From SSC3 sp963769585 (GTDB lineage Bacteria; Actinomycetota; Actinomycetes; Propionibacteriales; Nocardioidaceae), in assembly GCA_963769585.1 (NCBI GenBank), contig CAVYMJ010000006.1, positions 620,001 to 684,000 on the forward strand: a DNA stretch of 64,000 nucleotides. Direction: 5' to 3'. The notes below the pieces were generated by a model. It worked only from the letters and a program-made list of their open reading frames with translations, made no database searches and was not told the DNA's origin. Below, in pieces: positions 34,284-42,601 of the stretch. A program made the position numbers and the translations under genes. Positions within the stretch are counted from its first letter, which is position 1. Each line of letters opens with the position of its first letter.

Positions 34284-35876
34284 TCACAGCCAGAGCCAGG
34301 CCGCGCTGTTGCCGGGCAGCTTGTCACCGTCCAGGGCAGCGCTGGACAGCGCAGAGTCGTGCGCGGGGAGGGCTACCGGCTCGTCGCCGAAGTTGGCCAG
34401 GCACACGAACCGGTCGCCACGGCTGAAGGCCAGTACCTGCCCTCCCTGGGGCAGCCAGGTGAGCTCGCCGGCCAGGGAGCGACGGCGAACCAGAGCTTCG
34501 CGATAGAGGCTGTACGTCGAGTCACGGTCGGCCTTCTCGGCCTCCACTGTCGACGTCGGCCAGTCGTCCGGCTGGGGGAGCCAGGTCGCGGGGCTGTCGC
34601 TGAACCCATACGGCGCCGAGGTGCCCGACCAGGGCAGTGGCACCCGGCAGCCGTCGCGGCCGATGCTGTCGCCGTTGGTCCGGAAGAAGACCGGGTCCTG
34701 CCGCCTGGCCGCCGGGATCTCGACGTACTCCGGTAGGCCGAGCTCGTCGCCCTGGTAGATGTAGCTGGAGCCCGGCAGGGCGAGCACGATGAGCGCGGCA
34801 GCCCTAGCCCTGGCTTTCCCGCGGACCAGGTCGACCTGCAGCTCGTCCTTGAGCAGCATCTCGCGGACCTCCTCGAGCTGGTGCACCTGGTCGATGCCCA
34901 GGCGGGTGACCAGCCGGGGAACGTCGTGGTTGCCGATCGCCCAGGGGGCCGCGCCGTTCGGTACGCCGGCGGCGTACCCGGCTGCGATGGTCTCCTGCCA
35001 GACCCCGGCATCCCACGGCTTGCCGATCAGCCGGAAGTCGAACGACTGCGTCATCCCTGCACTGATCCAGCGGGCGGTCAGTGAAGGGTCGTCCGCCCAG
35101 GTCTCGCCGACCATCACGCGCTCGCCGGGGAACCCGTCCTCGCCGTACGAGTCGAGCACCGCGCGCCACTGCCGGTAGTGGTCGTCCAGCTCCGGCTGGT
35201 CCTGGTACGGCGTACCCACGTCGCCCTGGGCGACCTTTCCCTCCGCGATGGCGGGGGAGACGTCAGGCAGACCCTCGGCCTTGAACAACGCGTTGCCGAC
35301 GTCGACCCTGAAGCCTGCCACTCCGCGGTCGAGCCAGAACCGGAGCACGTCTTCGAACATCGCGGGGACCGCGGGATTGCGCCAGTTCCAGTCCGGCTGG
35401 GAGGAGTCGAACAGGTGGAGGTAGTACTGCCCGTCGGGAACCTGGGTCCAGGCCGACCCACCGAAGAAGGAGACCCAGTTGTTGGGCTCGTCGCGGAAGA
35501 TGAAGAGCTCCCGTTCGGGGCTTCCCGGTTCGGCTGCCAGGGCCGCCTGGAAGACCGGATGCTCGTCGGAACAGTGGTTGGGCACGATGTCGACGATGAC
35601 TCGCAGCCCTAGCGCCCCTGCCTGGCTCACCACCGCGTCGAAGTCATCCAGGCTCCCGAAGCGCGCGTCGACCGCGCAGTAGTCGGAGACGTCGTACCCG
35701 CTGTCCTTCATGGGGGAGGGGTAGAAGGGGCTCAGCCAGACGGCGTCGACTCCCAGCTCGACCAGGTGCGACAGGCGGGAGCGGACTCCCGCCAGGTCGC
35801 CCTCGCCGTCGCCGTCGGAGTCGACGAAGCTACGCGGGTAGATCTGATAGACGACGGCGTTCTCCCACCAGGACAT
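34284..35876 (-). CDS. GH13 alpha-glucosidase
   Basis: 530 residues from the ATG at 35876 (an ATG at 35894 adds six). The start MSWWENAVVYQIYPRSF is the usual opening of GH13 glucosidases. The nucleophile Asp is in GFRVDVGNALF, the acid Glu in MVGETWAD, and the third carboxylate in IGNHDVPR. VDIVPNHCSDEHP is region I. No signal peptide, so it acts in the cytoplasm on imported malto- or isomalto-oligosaccharides. It stands alone, convergent with recD, 12 bp between stops. Confidence 0.92.
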   Translation of the reverse strand: MSWWENAVVYQIYPRSFVDSDGDGEGDLAGVRSRLSHLVELGVDAVWLSPFYPSPMKDSGYDVSDYCAVDARFGSLDDFDAVVSQAGALGLRVIVDIVPNHCSDEHPVFQAALAAEPGSPERELFIFRDEPNNWVSFFGGSAWTQVPDGQYYLHLFDSSQPDWNWRNPAVPAMFEDVLRFWLDRGVAGFRVDVGNALFKAEGLPDVSPAIAEGKVAQGDVGTPYQDQPELDDHYRQWRAVLDSYGEDGFPGERVMVGETWADDPSLTARWISAGMTQSFDFRLIGKPWDAGVWQETIAAGYAAGVPNGAAPWAIGNHDVPRLVTRLGIDQVHQLEEVREMLLKDELQVDLVRGKARARAAALIVLALPGSSYIYQGDELGLPEYVEIPAARRQDPVFFRTNGDSIGRDGCRVPLPWSGTSAPYGFSDSPATWLPQPDDWPTSTVEAEKADRDSTYSLYREALVRRRSLAGELTWLPQGGQVLAFSRGDRFVCLANFGDEPVALPAHDSALSSAALDGDKLPGNSAAWLWL

Positions 35877-35962
35877 GCGACGAGTCTTGCGCATCGGGGC
35901 AAGGGGAAAGGCGAAGCCGCGGCTTCCGGGAGGGAAACCGCGGCCTCGGTGGGTGCGAGCTC

Positions 35963-36523
35963 TCAGACGGACCGGATCGCAGAGATGTCGAACTCCAGCG
36001 TGACCTTCTCCGAGACCAGGACGCCGCCAGCCTCGAGCGCGGCGTTCCAGTTGACTCCCCAGTCCTTGCGGTTGACCACGACCTTGCCTTCGAAGCCGAC
36101 TCGCTCGTTGCCGAACGGGTCGGTCGCCGAGCCGGTGTACTCGAAGTCGATCGTGACCGGCTTGGTGACGCCCTTGATGGTCAAGTCACCAGTGGTCTTG
36201 AAGCCGTCGCCCTCGGGAACCACGGAGGTGGAGACGAAAGTGATCTCCGGGTGGTTGGCGATGTCGAAGAAGTCGTTGCTGAGCAGGTGCCCGTCGCGCT
36301 GCTCGTTGCGGGTGTTGATGCTGTCGACCTTGATCGTGACGCTGGCGCTCGACTGGGAGAGGTCGTCGGCCACGACGGCCTGGCCCTCGAAGTCGGTGAA
36401 CGAGCCGCGCACCTTGGTGACCATGGCGTGGCGGGCCACGAAGCCGATCGTGCTGTGTGCGGTATCGATGGTGTACGTCCCGGCCTTGAGGCCGGTGGTG
36501 GTGGGTGCGGTGGTGGTGCTCAT
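35963..36523 (-). CDS. YceI family lipid-binding protein
   Basis: 186 residues from the ATG at 36523, with GGAGGG upstream. AGTYTIDTAHSTIGFVARHA opens the YceI lipocalin-like barrel, and RDGHLLSNDFFDIANHPEI plus LTIKGVTKPVTIDFEY are family motifs. YceI proteins bind isoprenoids or amphiphiles. There is no signal peptide here, so it is cytoplasmic. The upstream region has a TTGACG at minus-strand 36597-36592 that may be a -35 box. It is divergent from the PfkB gene. Confidence 0.92.
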   Translation of the reverse strand: MSTTTAPTTTGLKAGTYTIDTAHSTIGFVARHAMVTKVRGSFTDFEGQAVVADDLSQSSASVTIKVDSINTRNEQRDGHLLSNDFFDIANHPEITFVSTSVVPEGDGFKTTGDLTIKGVTKPVTIDFEYTGSATDPFGNERVGFEGKVVVNRKDWGVNWNAALEAGGVLVSEKVTLEFDISAIRSV

Positions 36524-36669
36524 GGGTGCCCTCCAATGGGATTCGTTGAAGCTTGAACTGTTCCTACAGTCCCACAACACCAATGAAGCGTCAACTATTT
36601 CTCCTACAAGTCTCGACCTTCGGGATGTGGTCGTCGTCACCCCGAGCTCAGGCAGAGATACTGAGTCCC

Positions 36670-37488
36670 GTGACGACTCCCCACAGGTCCGCCCTTCGCG
36701 TGCTGGTGATGGGCGAGGCTCTGGTCGACGTCGTCGCAGGGGTGCCGTACCCGGGTGGGTCGCCCGCCAACGTCGCGGTCGCCCTCGGACGTCTCGGCGT
36801 ACCGGTGACCCTGGCCACCCAGCTCGGCGAGGACCCGCACGGCCAGCTGGTGCGAGCTCACCTGGAGGAGTCGAACGTCTCGCTGGTCGTGGCGCCGGCC
36901 GAGCACACCTCGACGGCGACTGCCGCGATCGCGCCCTCGGGCGCGGCGTCGTACACCTTCGACCTCGAGTGGGACCCAGCCTTCACGGACCTCCCGTACG
37001 CCGACGTCGTGCACGTCGGGTCGTTCTCGGCGCTGGCAGGCTTCGTGCCCGAGGGTGGTCTGCTCAGCTACGACATCAACGTCCGTCCGGCGCTGATGCC
37101 GGTCGACGCTCTGGCGCGCATCGAGAAGGTGGTCACGCGCGCCGGAATCGTCAAGGCGTCCGACGAAGACCTCTCCTGGCTCTACCCCGAGCGCTCCTGG
37201 GAGGAGGCCGCACGCGCGCTGCTGGGTCTGGGCCCTTCCGTCGTGTGGGTGACCCGTGGCGATGCCGGAGCTGCGGCGTTCACCGAGCAAGAACGCTTGG
37301 ACGTCGCGGCCCCGGCGGTGCAGGTGGTAGACACCATCGGCGCCGGTGACACCTTCTCCGCAGGCCTGGTCGCCGGGTGGCTGCGCTGGGGTTCCGACTG
37401 GGCACGCGTCGGCGCGTTCGCTGCTGGGCTGGCCGCGCAGACTGCCGGTAGACGGGGCGCCGACCCACCATGGAACGTCGAGTACTAG
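36670..37488 (+). CDS. PfkB family carbohydrate kinase (fructokinase-like)
   Basis: 272 residues from the GTG at 36670, the first start that gives the normal N-terminus VLVMGEALVDVV. GGSPANVAVALGRLGVPV is PfkB signature 1 and DTIGAGDTFSAGLVAGW is signature 2 with the catalytic Asp. It is slightly short for the family and ends cleanly. It phosphorylates a sugar, perhaps fructose; the alpha-glucosidase 0.8 kb away gives a weak sugar-use context. In-frame codons before 36670 would place the start inside the YceI promoter. Confidence 0.87.
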   Translation: MTTPHRSALRVLVMGEALVDVVAGVPYPGGSPANVAVALGRLGVPVTLATQLGEDPHGQLVRAHLEESNVSLVVAPAEHTSTATAAIAPSGAASYTFDLEWDPAFTDLPYADVVHVGSFSALAGFVPEGGLLSYDINVRPALMPVDALARIEKVVTRAGIVKASDEDLSWLYPERSWEEAARALLGLGPSVVWVTRGDAGAAAFTEQERLDVAAPAVQVVDTIGAGDTFSAGLVAGWLRWGSDWARVGAFAAGLAAQTAGRRGADPPWNVEY

Positions 37489-37534
37489 GAGTCCGCCGTC
37501 AGGCTGCTCGGGCCTGCCCGGTTAGCCTCCCTGC

Positions 37535-38032
37535 ATGAGCCGAGAGATGTCAGTCTCGGGGTCGATCGTCATCGAGGTCGACCCCGCCACCGTGTACGAC
37601 GCCGTCAGCGACGTACGCCAGATGGGCAGGTGGAGCCCTGAGAACACGGGGGCTCGCGTGGCCGGCGACCATGCCGAGGCGCGGGTGGGGATGACCTTCG
37701 TGGGCGAGAACAAGCGCGGTCCAGCTCGGTGGAAGACCCGGTGCACAGTCACCGCGGCCGACCGCGGCGAGCGGTTCGCGTTCGACGTCGACCGGTACGG
37801 GATCGGCGGTGTGCTGGTTCCGGTCTCGGTCGCGTCCTGGGAGTACACGTTCAAGCCCTCGGCTCAGGGAACGCTGGTGACCGAGACCTGGGTGGACGGG
37901 CGCCGCCGCTGGCCGGACTTCGCGGCGCGCGCCTTCGACCCGCTGGTCACCCGGCATTCGTCGTTCGCGGAGTTCCAGCGAGGCAACATCCGGCGAACCC
38001 TGCGAAACTTAAAGGTCGCCCTGGAGGGCTGA
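37535..38032 (+). CDS. SRPBCC family protein
   Basis: 165 residues. SIVIEVDPATVYDAVSDVRQ followed by MGRWSPENTGARV is the polyketide-cyclase/dehydrase-like entry of the SRPBCC fold. The final helix is WPDFAARAFDPLVTRHS onward. It is soluble, with no catalytic residues identifiable. Its 3' end overlaps the 3' end of the convergent metal-receptor gene by 24 bp. Confidence 0.8.
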   Translation: MSREMSVSGSIVIEVDPATVYDAVSDVRQMGRWSPENTGARVAGDHAEARVGMTFVGENKRGPARWKTRCTVTAADRGERFAFDVDRYGIGGVLVPVSVASWEYTFKPSAQGTLVTETWVDGRRRWPDFAARAFDPLVTRHSSFAEFQRGNIRRTLRNLKVALEG

Positions 38033-38752
38033 ACGCGCCTCGATGAGCGAAGGCCCGTACCAGCTGAGCAGCCTCCCGTCGACCAGTCGGGTGCGCGCTG
38101 TGGAGAACGCCTCGGGGCCGTCGTCCTCGGTGAAGACGTAGGGCTCGTCCGGCAGCAGCACCAGGACGTCCTCCCGGTCGAACTCTCCAGGCTCGGCCTT
38201 GGGGTACCGCTCGGAGCTGTCGGCGAAGAGGTTGGCGTAACCGAGTCTGGCCAGGAGGTCGCCGATGAACGTGGCCCGACCCACCACCATCCAGGGGTCG
38301 CGCCAGATCGGGACGGCGACCGTCGTGTGCGGCTCCTCCGAGGAGCTCCAAAGAGCCTCGGCCTCGGTCAGCCAGTCGGGCTCGCCCCAGCCCAGTGCTT
38401 CGCAGAAGAGTCGGCGCATCGAGGCGATCGCCTCCGGGACGGTCTCGATCCTGGTGACCCAGACGTTGACGCCGGCTTCTCTGAGCCGTCGGACGTCGAG
38501 CTCCCGGTTCTCCTCCTGGTTGGCGATGACCAGGTCCGGCGCCAGCGCCACAATGGCCTTGGTGTCCGGGTTCTTGGTGCCGCGGACGCGACGTACGTCG
38601 AGGTCGGAAGGGTGGGTGCACCAGTCCGTGGCAGCAACTAGGGCCCCGGGGTCGGTCGCGACGACTGCCTCGGTCAGGGAGGGGACCAGGGAGACCACCC
38701 GGGTCGCTGGACGGGTTAGCTCGACGGGAGTCCCGAGGTCGTCTTGAAGCAC
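38009..38752 (-). CDS. Helical-backbone metal receptor (BtuF-like), apparently cytoplasmic
   Basis: 247 residues. RVVSLVPSLTEAVVATDPGA, then THPSDLDVRRVRGTKNPDT and LAPDLVIANQEENR are the conserved parts of BtuF/TroA-like class III binding proteins. It lacks a signal peptide or lipobox, and no permease or ATPase is adjacent. It is therefore an orphan that may bind cobalamin, a siderophore or another metal chelate inside the cell. The same cytosolic type recurs in actinobacteria. Confidence 0.8.
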   Translation of the reverse strand: MLQDDLGTPVELTRPATRVVSLVPSLTEAVVATDPGALVAATDWCTHPSDLDVRRVRGTKNPDTKAIVALAPDLVIANQEENRELDVRRLREAGVNVWVTRIETVPEAIASMRRLFCEALGWGEPDWLTEAEALWSSSEEPHTTVAVPIWRDPWMVVGRATFIGDLLARLGYANLFADSSERYPKAEPGEFDREDVLVLLPDEPYVFTEDDGPEAFSTARTRLVDGRLLSWYGPSLIEARSALQGDL

Positions 38753-39072
38753 ACCGCCAACCTAGCGAAAGCTTCTTCTCCAACTAATCGAGTACCGAGA
38801 CGCCGACCCAGGATCGTCGGTAGCCGGCACCAGGGAGACCACGATTCGAGACGGCGACTTGGGGAATGCGACTGGGGGAATGCGACTGGGGGACGGCGAC
38901 TGGGGGACGGCGACTGGGGGACGGCGACTGGGGGACGGCGACTGGGGGACGGCAACTGGAGCGGACTTGCCGAGGCCGCGCCAGCCGACTGGTTACGCGA
39001 CGGGCTGCCCCCAGCCGCGGACGGAGGAGCGCTGTCCGGCCGCCGCCTCCCTGCTGAGCCGCCCGTTGCTGG
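38753..39072. other. 320-bp intergenic region holding a minisatellite
   Basis: Between the start of the metal-receptor gene and the stop of the lipoprotein gene. No credible coding frame is present: the repeat is 14 bp, so frames across it shift register every unit. Apart from the repeat at 38855-38952 I see no tRNA, attachment site or terminator. Confidence 0.6.
38855..38952. repeat. 14-bp tandem repeat, seven contiguous units
   Basis: Units read CGACTTGGGGAATG, CGACTGGGGGAATG, then five identical copies of CGACTGGGGGACGG. A decayed eighth unit beginning CAACTGGA follows. Each unit has a run of four or five G, so the plus strand carries seven regularly spaced G-tracts. Homogeneous 3' copies and variant 5' copies suggest recent slippage expansion. 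Confidence 0.95.
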
Positions 39073-39471
39073 TCAGCGGATCCCGGTGTCACAGGAAACG
39101 CTGACGACGGCGTGAGTGCCCTCGGTCACTCGGGCGTCCATCAGCTCGCAGGACATCCCTGCCTCGGCGGTGACGACGTACTCGCCGGGTGACACCGCGA
39201 TCCGGAAGGTGCCATCCGCGCCGGTCTTTCCGCGGGCAACGACCTGGCCGGCTGCGTAGGCCTCACCAGGCAGTTGCTTGGCCACGGTTACCACGACGTT
39301 CGCCGCAGGCTTGTCAGCGCACGGGTCGCTGATCAGCTCTACCGGGCACTGCGGGCCGAGCTGAACTGAACCTTCGACACCTGACGTGACGCCCGACACC
39401 GGAGTTCCACGACCGCATCCGGCGACGGCGAGGATCCCAGCGACCAGGGCGACACCTCGGCGGATAGACAC
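39073..39471 (-). CDS. Small lipoprotein with carboxypeptidase-regulatory-like beta domain
   Basis: 132 residues from the GTG at 39471, preferred because it gives a short lipoprotein signal, RRGVALVAGILAVAGC. An ATG at 39537 would add a basic 22-residue tail. The mature part is a single transthyretin-like beta sandwich: GKTGADGTFRIAVSPGEYVV is its core. Four cysteines in the mature domain could pair. It is anchored outside the membrane; role unknown. Confidence 0.65.
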   Translation of the reverse strand: MSIRRGVALVAGILAVAGCGRGTPVSGVTSGVEGSVQLGPQCPVELISDPCADKPAANVVVTVAKQLPGEAYAAGQVVARGKTGADGTFRIAVSPGEYVVTAEAGMSCELMDARVTEGTHAVVSVSCDTGIR

Positions 39472-39610
39472 CCAGATGAGACGCGGGGCGGCAAGCCGTG
39501 GTTCCGGCGGCGTCCGGCGACGCCCTCGAGCGGGCATCGAGAGGACTGGCGGCTGCTCGGCGGCCGTGGCCCGGTCTGCGACGACAATCCAGGTCTGGAA
39601 GAATCCAGGA

Positions 39611-40372
39611 GTGGCCGAACGAGTCTGGTTTCCCAGTACGAGCGGACCCAGGCTGGCCGGCGTGATCGACCATCCCGAGGGGGCGACTCGTGGCTGGGGT
39701 GTGTTCTCCCATGGCTTCACGCTGGGCAAGGAGAGCCCCGCTGCAAGTCGGATCTGTAAGCAGTTGGCAGCCGAAGGCATCGGCATGCTGCGCTTCGACA
39801 ACCTCGGACTGGGTGACTCGGAGGGGGACTGGGGAGACGGCTCGTTCTCGCACAAGGTCTCTGACACCGCGCAGGCGGCCCGCTTCATGAACGAGTCCGG
39901 CCGTGAGGTGCGGCTCCTGGTGGGGCACTCCTTTGGTGGGGCGGCGGTCATCGCCGCGGCCCACGAGGTCGACTCGGTGCGCGCAGTGGTGAGCGTCGGT
40001 GCGCCGTACGAGCCGGCCCACGTCGAGCACAACTACGACGCCCTGGTTGACAGGATCCTGGCCGACGGCGAGGCCCCCTTCCTGATCGGCGGGAAGGCGC
40101 TCACCTTGCGGCGGCACTTCATCGAGGACGTTCGGGCTGTGGACCTGCGTGAGCAGATCCGGACGCTGCACCGGGCGCTGCTGGTGATGCACTCCCCGAC
40201 CGACAACACCGTAGGCATCGCGAACGCCAGCGAGATCTTTCGGGGTGCACGTCACCCACGCAGCTTCGTATCACTCGAGGGCGCCGACCACCTGCTCACC
40301 GGCCGTAACCAAGCCAAGCGGGCGGCCCGCATTATCAGCGCCTGGGCGGAGCCCTACCTGTCCGCTCGGTGA
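39611..40372 (+). CDS. Alpha/beta hydrolase
   Basis: 253 residues from the GTG at 39611, with GGAAG about 10 bases upstream. GWGVFSHGFTLGKES carries the oxyanion HG motif, and the nucleophile is Ser in VGHSFGGAAV. The acid is in VMHSPTDNTVG and the His in LEGADHLLTG. This is the BAAT/dienelactone-like serine hydrolase group, and often stands as the hydrolase half of OsmC-fused proteins, though no OsmC domain follows here. Cytoplasmic. Confidence 0.85.
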   Translation: MAERVWFPSTSGPRLAGVIDHPEGATRGWGVFSHGFTLGKESPAASRICKQLAAEGIGMLRFDNLGLGDSEGDWGDGSFSHKVSDTAQAARFMNESGREVRLLVGHSFGGAAVIAAAHEVDSVRAVVSVGAPYEPAHVEHNYDALVDRILADGEAPFLIGGKALTLRRHFIEDVRAVDLREQIRTLHRALLVMHSPTDNTVGIANASEIFRGARHPRSFVSLEGADHLLTGRNQAKRAARIISAWAEPYLSAR

Positions 40373-40552
40373 AGCCCTAGCGCTGCCACATAACCTGCCC
40401 GCAGCCCTCGAAGTGGGCATCGCCGAACTCTGCGGCAGTGGTTACGAGTCTCTGACGCCTTCGGCACGGCATAGCGCTTTAGGCGCAGGCGGGCCTACCG
40501 TCGGGGTCGAGCCACAAGGACGTGGCCGCTGACTGTACGAATGGAGAATCCA

Positions 40553-40909
40553 ATGACCTCAGCAGTGCAGAGCATCGACACGCCTCACGAGAACCGGCCG
40601 TTCAAGGCGCACGGTCACCTCGACGTGGTGACCCTGGGCGACTTCACGCTCGGCCGCGGCACCTTCGAGCCAGGCTGGCGCTGGTCAGAGGACGTCAAGC
40701 CGATCGCCGGCACCGACTCGTGTCAGGTCCACCACACCGGCCTCTGCGTCTCGGGGCAGATGCTCATCAAGCTCAATGATGGGACCGAGCTCGCGGTCGG
40801 CCCCGGCGACGTCATGAACGTCGATCCCGGTCACGACGCCTGGACGGTTGGCGACGAGGCGTGCGTCATCCTCGACACCGGCGTTGCGGCGTACGCCAAG
40901 CCGAGCTAA
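40553..40909 (+). CDS. Cupin domain protein
   Basis: 118 residues from the ATG at 40553, with GGAGA 6-7 bases upstream; an ATG at 40541 overlaps that site. A single small cupin: WSEDVKPIAGTDSCQVHHTG and GTELAVGPGDVMNVDPGHDA hold the two conserved motifs, with several His that could bind metal. Function unknown. The 180 bp upstream hold no gene. Confidence 0.82.
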   Translation: MTSAVQSIDTPHENRPFKAHGHLDVVTLGDFTLGRGTFEPGWRWSEDVKPIAGTDSCQVHHTGLCVSGQMLIKLNDGTELAVGPGDVMNVDPGHDAWTVGDEACVILDTGVAAYAKPS

Positions 40910-40946
40910 CGAGCTTCGCTGGCCCGCGGTCCACCGCGCCTGCCTT

Positions 40947-41564
40947 TCAGAGAACCGAGTAGCCGGTCGGAAGACCGAGTCGGCCGGTGGAAGCGAGCAA
41001 CAGTGGGCCCGCGAGACCCTCGGTGACAGCGAGCGCGGTGACGATCGAGAGCGACTGTGAGGCGGCAGTGGGCGGGACGTCGTCCAGTGACACTCCGAGG
41101 GCGCTCGCCAGGTCCGCGGTGTGCACGGTCAGTTCGAACGTTCTGGTCGGCAGGTAGTCACCGAGGCGCATCCCGCCGACGATCGTGGTGACGAGCGCGT
41201 GCCCCTGGTGACCATCGATGAGCCGGACGACGCCTTTCGCGATCTCGGCCACTGCTGCCGCCGGGTCCGAGCCCAAGGCGGTGCCCGCCTCGCGGCCGCG
41301 TTCGGCCACGGCTGCGCTCGCGGCCGCGGCGCTCGTGGCCCGGAAGTAGTTGGCCGCGGAGTCGACCTCCACGTCAGCGGCGGGGCGGTCGAGGTAGGCC
41401 TCGACCGTCAGGAAGGATCGGCTGGTGTGGCCTACCAGGGCGCGGACATCCCACTCGCCCAGGCCAGGCTCACTCCAGCGATCCTCGACCAGCCCGACCG
41501 TGCGGACGAACCATGCCGCGGCGTCGGCGAACGCCCGACGCGAATCATCCCAAGAGAAGTCCAT
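40947..41564 (-). CDS. Maleylpyruvate isomerase N-terminal (DinB-like) domain protein
   Basis: 205 residues from the ATG at 41564. EPGLGEWDVRALVGHTSRSF is the MDMPI_N motif, and the C-terminal TRTFELTVHTADLASALGV is the typical second block with HTxDL. Members are metal and mycothiol-dependent transferases or isomerases. The conserved HGxDH histidine is reduced to VHTADL, usual for this actinobacterial group. No pathway neighbours. Confidence 0.8.
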   Translation of the reverse strand: MDFSWDDSRRAFADAAAWFVRTVGLVEDRWSEPGLGEWDVRALVGHTSRSFLTVEAYLDRPAADVEVDSAANYFRATSAAAASAAVAERGREAGTALGSDPAAAVAEIAKGVVRLIDGHQGHALVTTIVGGMRLGDYLPTRTFELTVHTADLASALGVSLDDVPPTAASQSLSIVTALAVTEGLAGPLLLASTGRLGLPTGYSVL

Positions 41565-41603
41565 GGGACGAGGGTAGAGACCCACCACACCCCGGGTTGG
41601 CCC

Positions 41604-42563
41604 TCAGCCTCCGTCGCCTGGCCGCGGCGTCGGTTGGTCCCACCAGTCGAGGACTCTGAGCCCGCGGAGCGTGTTCCACCTACTGGGCCCTCCGGCGGGC
41701 TCCTCGAGGGCGAAGTGAACGCGACCAGGATGGATTCGGTCCAGTAGCCACCGTCCGTCGGACTGCTGCTTGGACCGAACCATCTCCAGGGCCTCCGCCA
41801 TGGCTGGGTCCGGGTTCGCGCCTGCGTGGCGGAAGTAGTCCAGCGCCCGCAGCACGTCGTAGTGCCAGTAGTACGGGAACGCGAAGTCGAGGTAGGCCGG
41901 CTGGGCGACCTCGCCGGTACTCAGCCGCCGGAACAGGCTGCGGTCGAGCAGGTACTGCTCCCCGCGGTGGCGGGCGTCGAGCACCTCAGCGGAACCCCCG
42001 GTTGCACGCTCGAACTCGAGCAAGCCGTCGAGCACATTGATCGTCGTGTCGAACGAGGAGCGCACCGAGCCGTTCTCGGCCTCGCAGTTCCAACCACCGT
42101 CCGCGAGCTGTTCACCGAGGAGGCGCTCGACGATCTGGGTGACCTCCACGCCGAAGTAGGCACCAGTCTCGACGGTGCGCCCGTTGATGCACGGCTCGAC
42201 CTCGCCGTCGAAGTAGCGCTGACCTTCGTGCTCCCAGCGCCCGTTCTCGGCGATCAGCGGAATCGCTCGCCGTGCCGCGTGCGAGTCCGGGTCGAGCCCG
42301 AGGAGCTGGAGGGTCTGCAGCGTGTGCATCGTCGCCGTCCACGGTTGACCGGCTTCGCCTCCCCGGTAGCCCGCCGGGAAGCACGCACCTCCTGCCCAAA
42401 GCCCGTCGACATCCTCCAGCGCCAGCAGGCGAGCACCCCAACCCTCGTGCTCCACGCGTGCTCGCTCGGCGGCAACGTCGCCCGGCGAGGCGGCGGTGAG
42501 ATCGCGCAGGACCTGCCAACGGATGGCGGGGTCGCCTTCGAGCAGCCAGTCGATTACGTGCAT
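41604..42563 (-). CDS. Squalene-cyclase/prenyltransferase-fold (alpha-toroid) protein
   Basis: 319 residues. Helical repeats with QxxDGxW-like motifs are seen: LLGEQLADGGWNCEAENGS and SKQQSDGRWLLDRIHPG. It is about half the length of a squalene-hopene cyclase and lacks the DXDD acid motif, so terpene cyclisation is unlikely. It may be a soluble single-barrel protein with another role. No signal peptide is present. It lies 39 bp upstream of the DinB-like gene start on the same strand. Confidence 0.78.
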   Translation of the reverse strand: MHVIDWLLEGDPAIRWQVLRDLTAASPGDVAAERARVEHEGWGARLLALEDVDGLWAGGACFPAGYRGGEAGQPWTATMHTLQTLQLLGLDPDSHAARRAIPLIAENGRWEHEGQRYFDGEVEPCINGRTVETGAYFGVEVTQIVERLLGEQLADGGWNCEAENGSVRSSFDTTINVLDGLLEFERATGGSAEVLDARHRGEQYLLDRSLFRRLSTGEVAQPAYLDFAFPYYWHYDVLRALDYFRHAGANPDPAMAEALEMVRSKQQSDGRWLLDRIHPGRVHFALEEPAGGPSRWNTLRGLRVLDWWDQPTPRPGDGG

Positions 42564-42601
42564 CGCCGCAGGCTAGACCATCTTCATGGAGACGTCTCGT
42601 C

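Noticed and set aside
38744..39115. Open frames through the minisatellite encoding GDWGTATGG-like repeats
   Set aside because: The 14-bp unit cycles through all frames, so any strand stays open there. There is no ribosome site or domain; treated as a DNA repeat.
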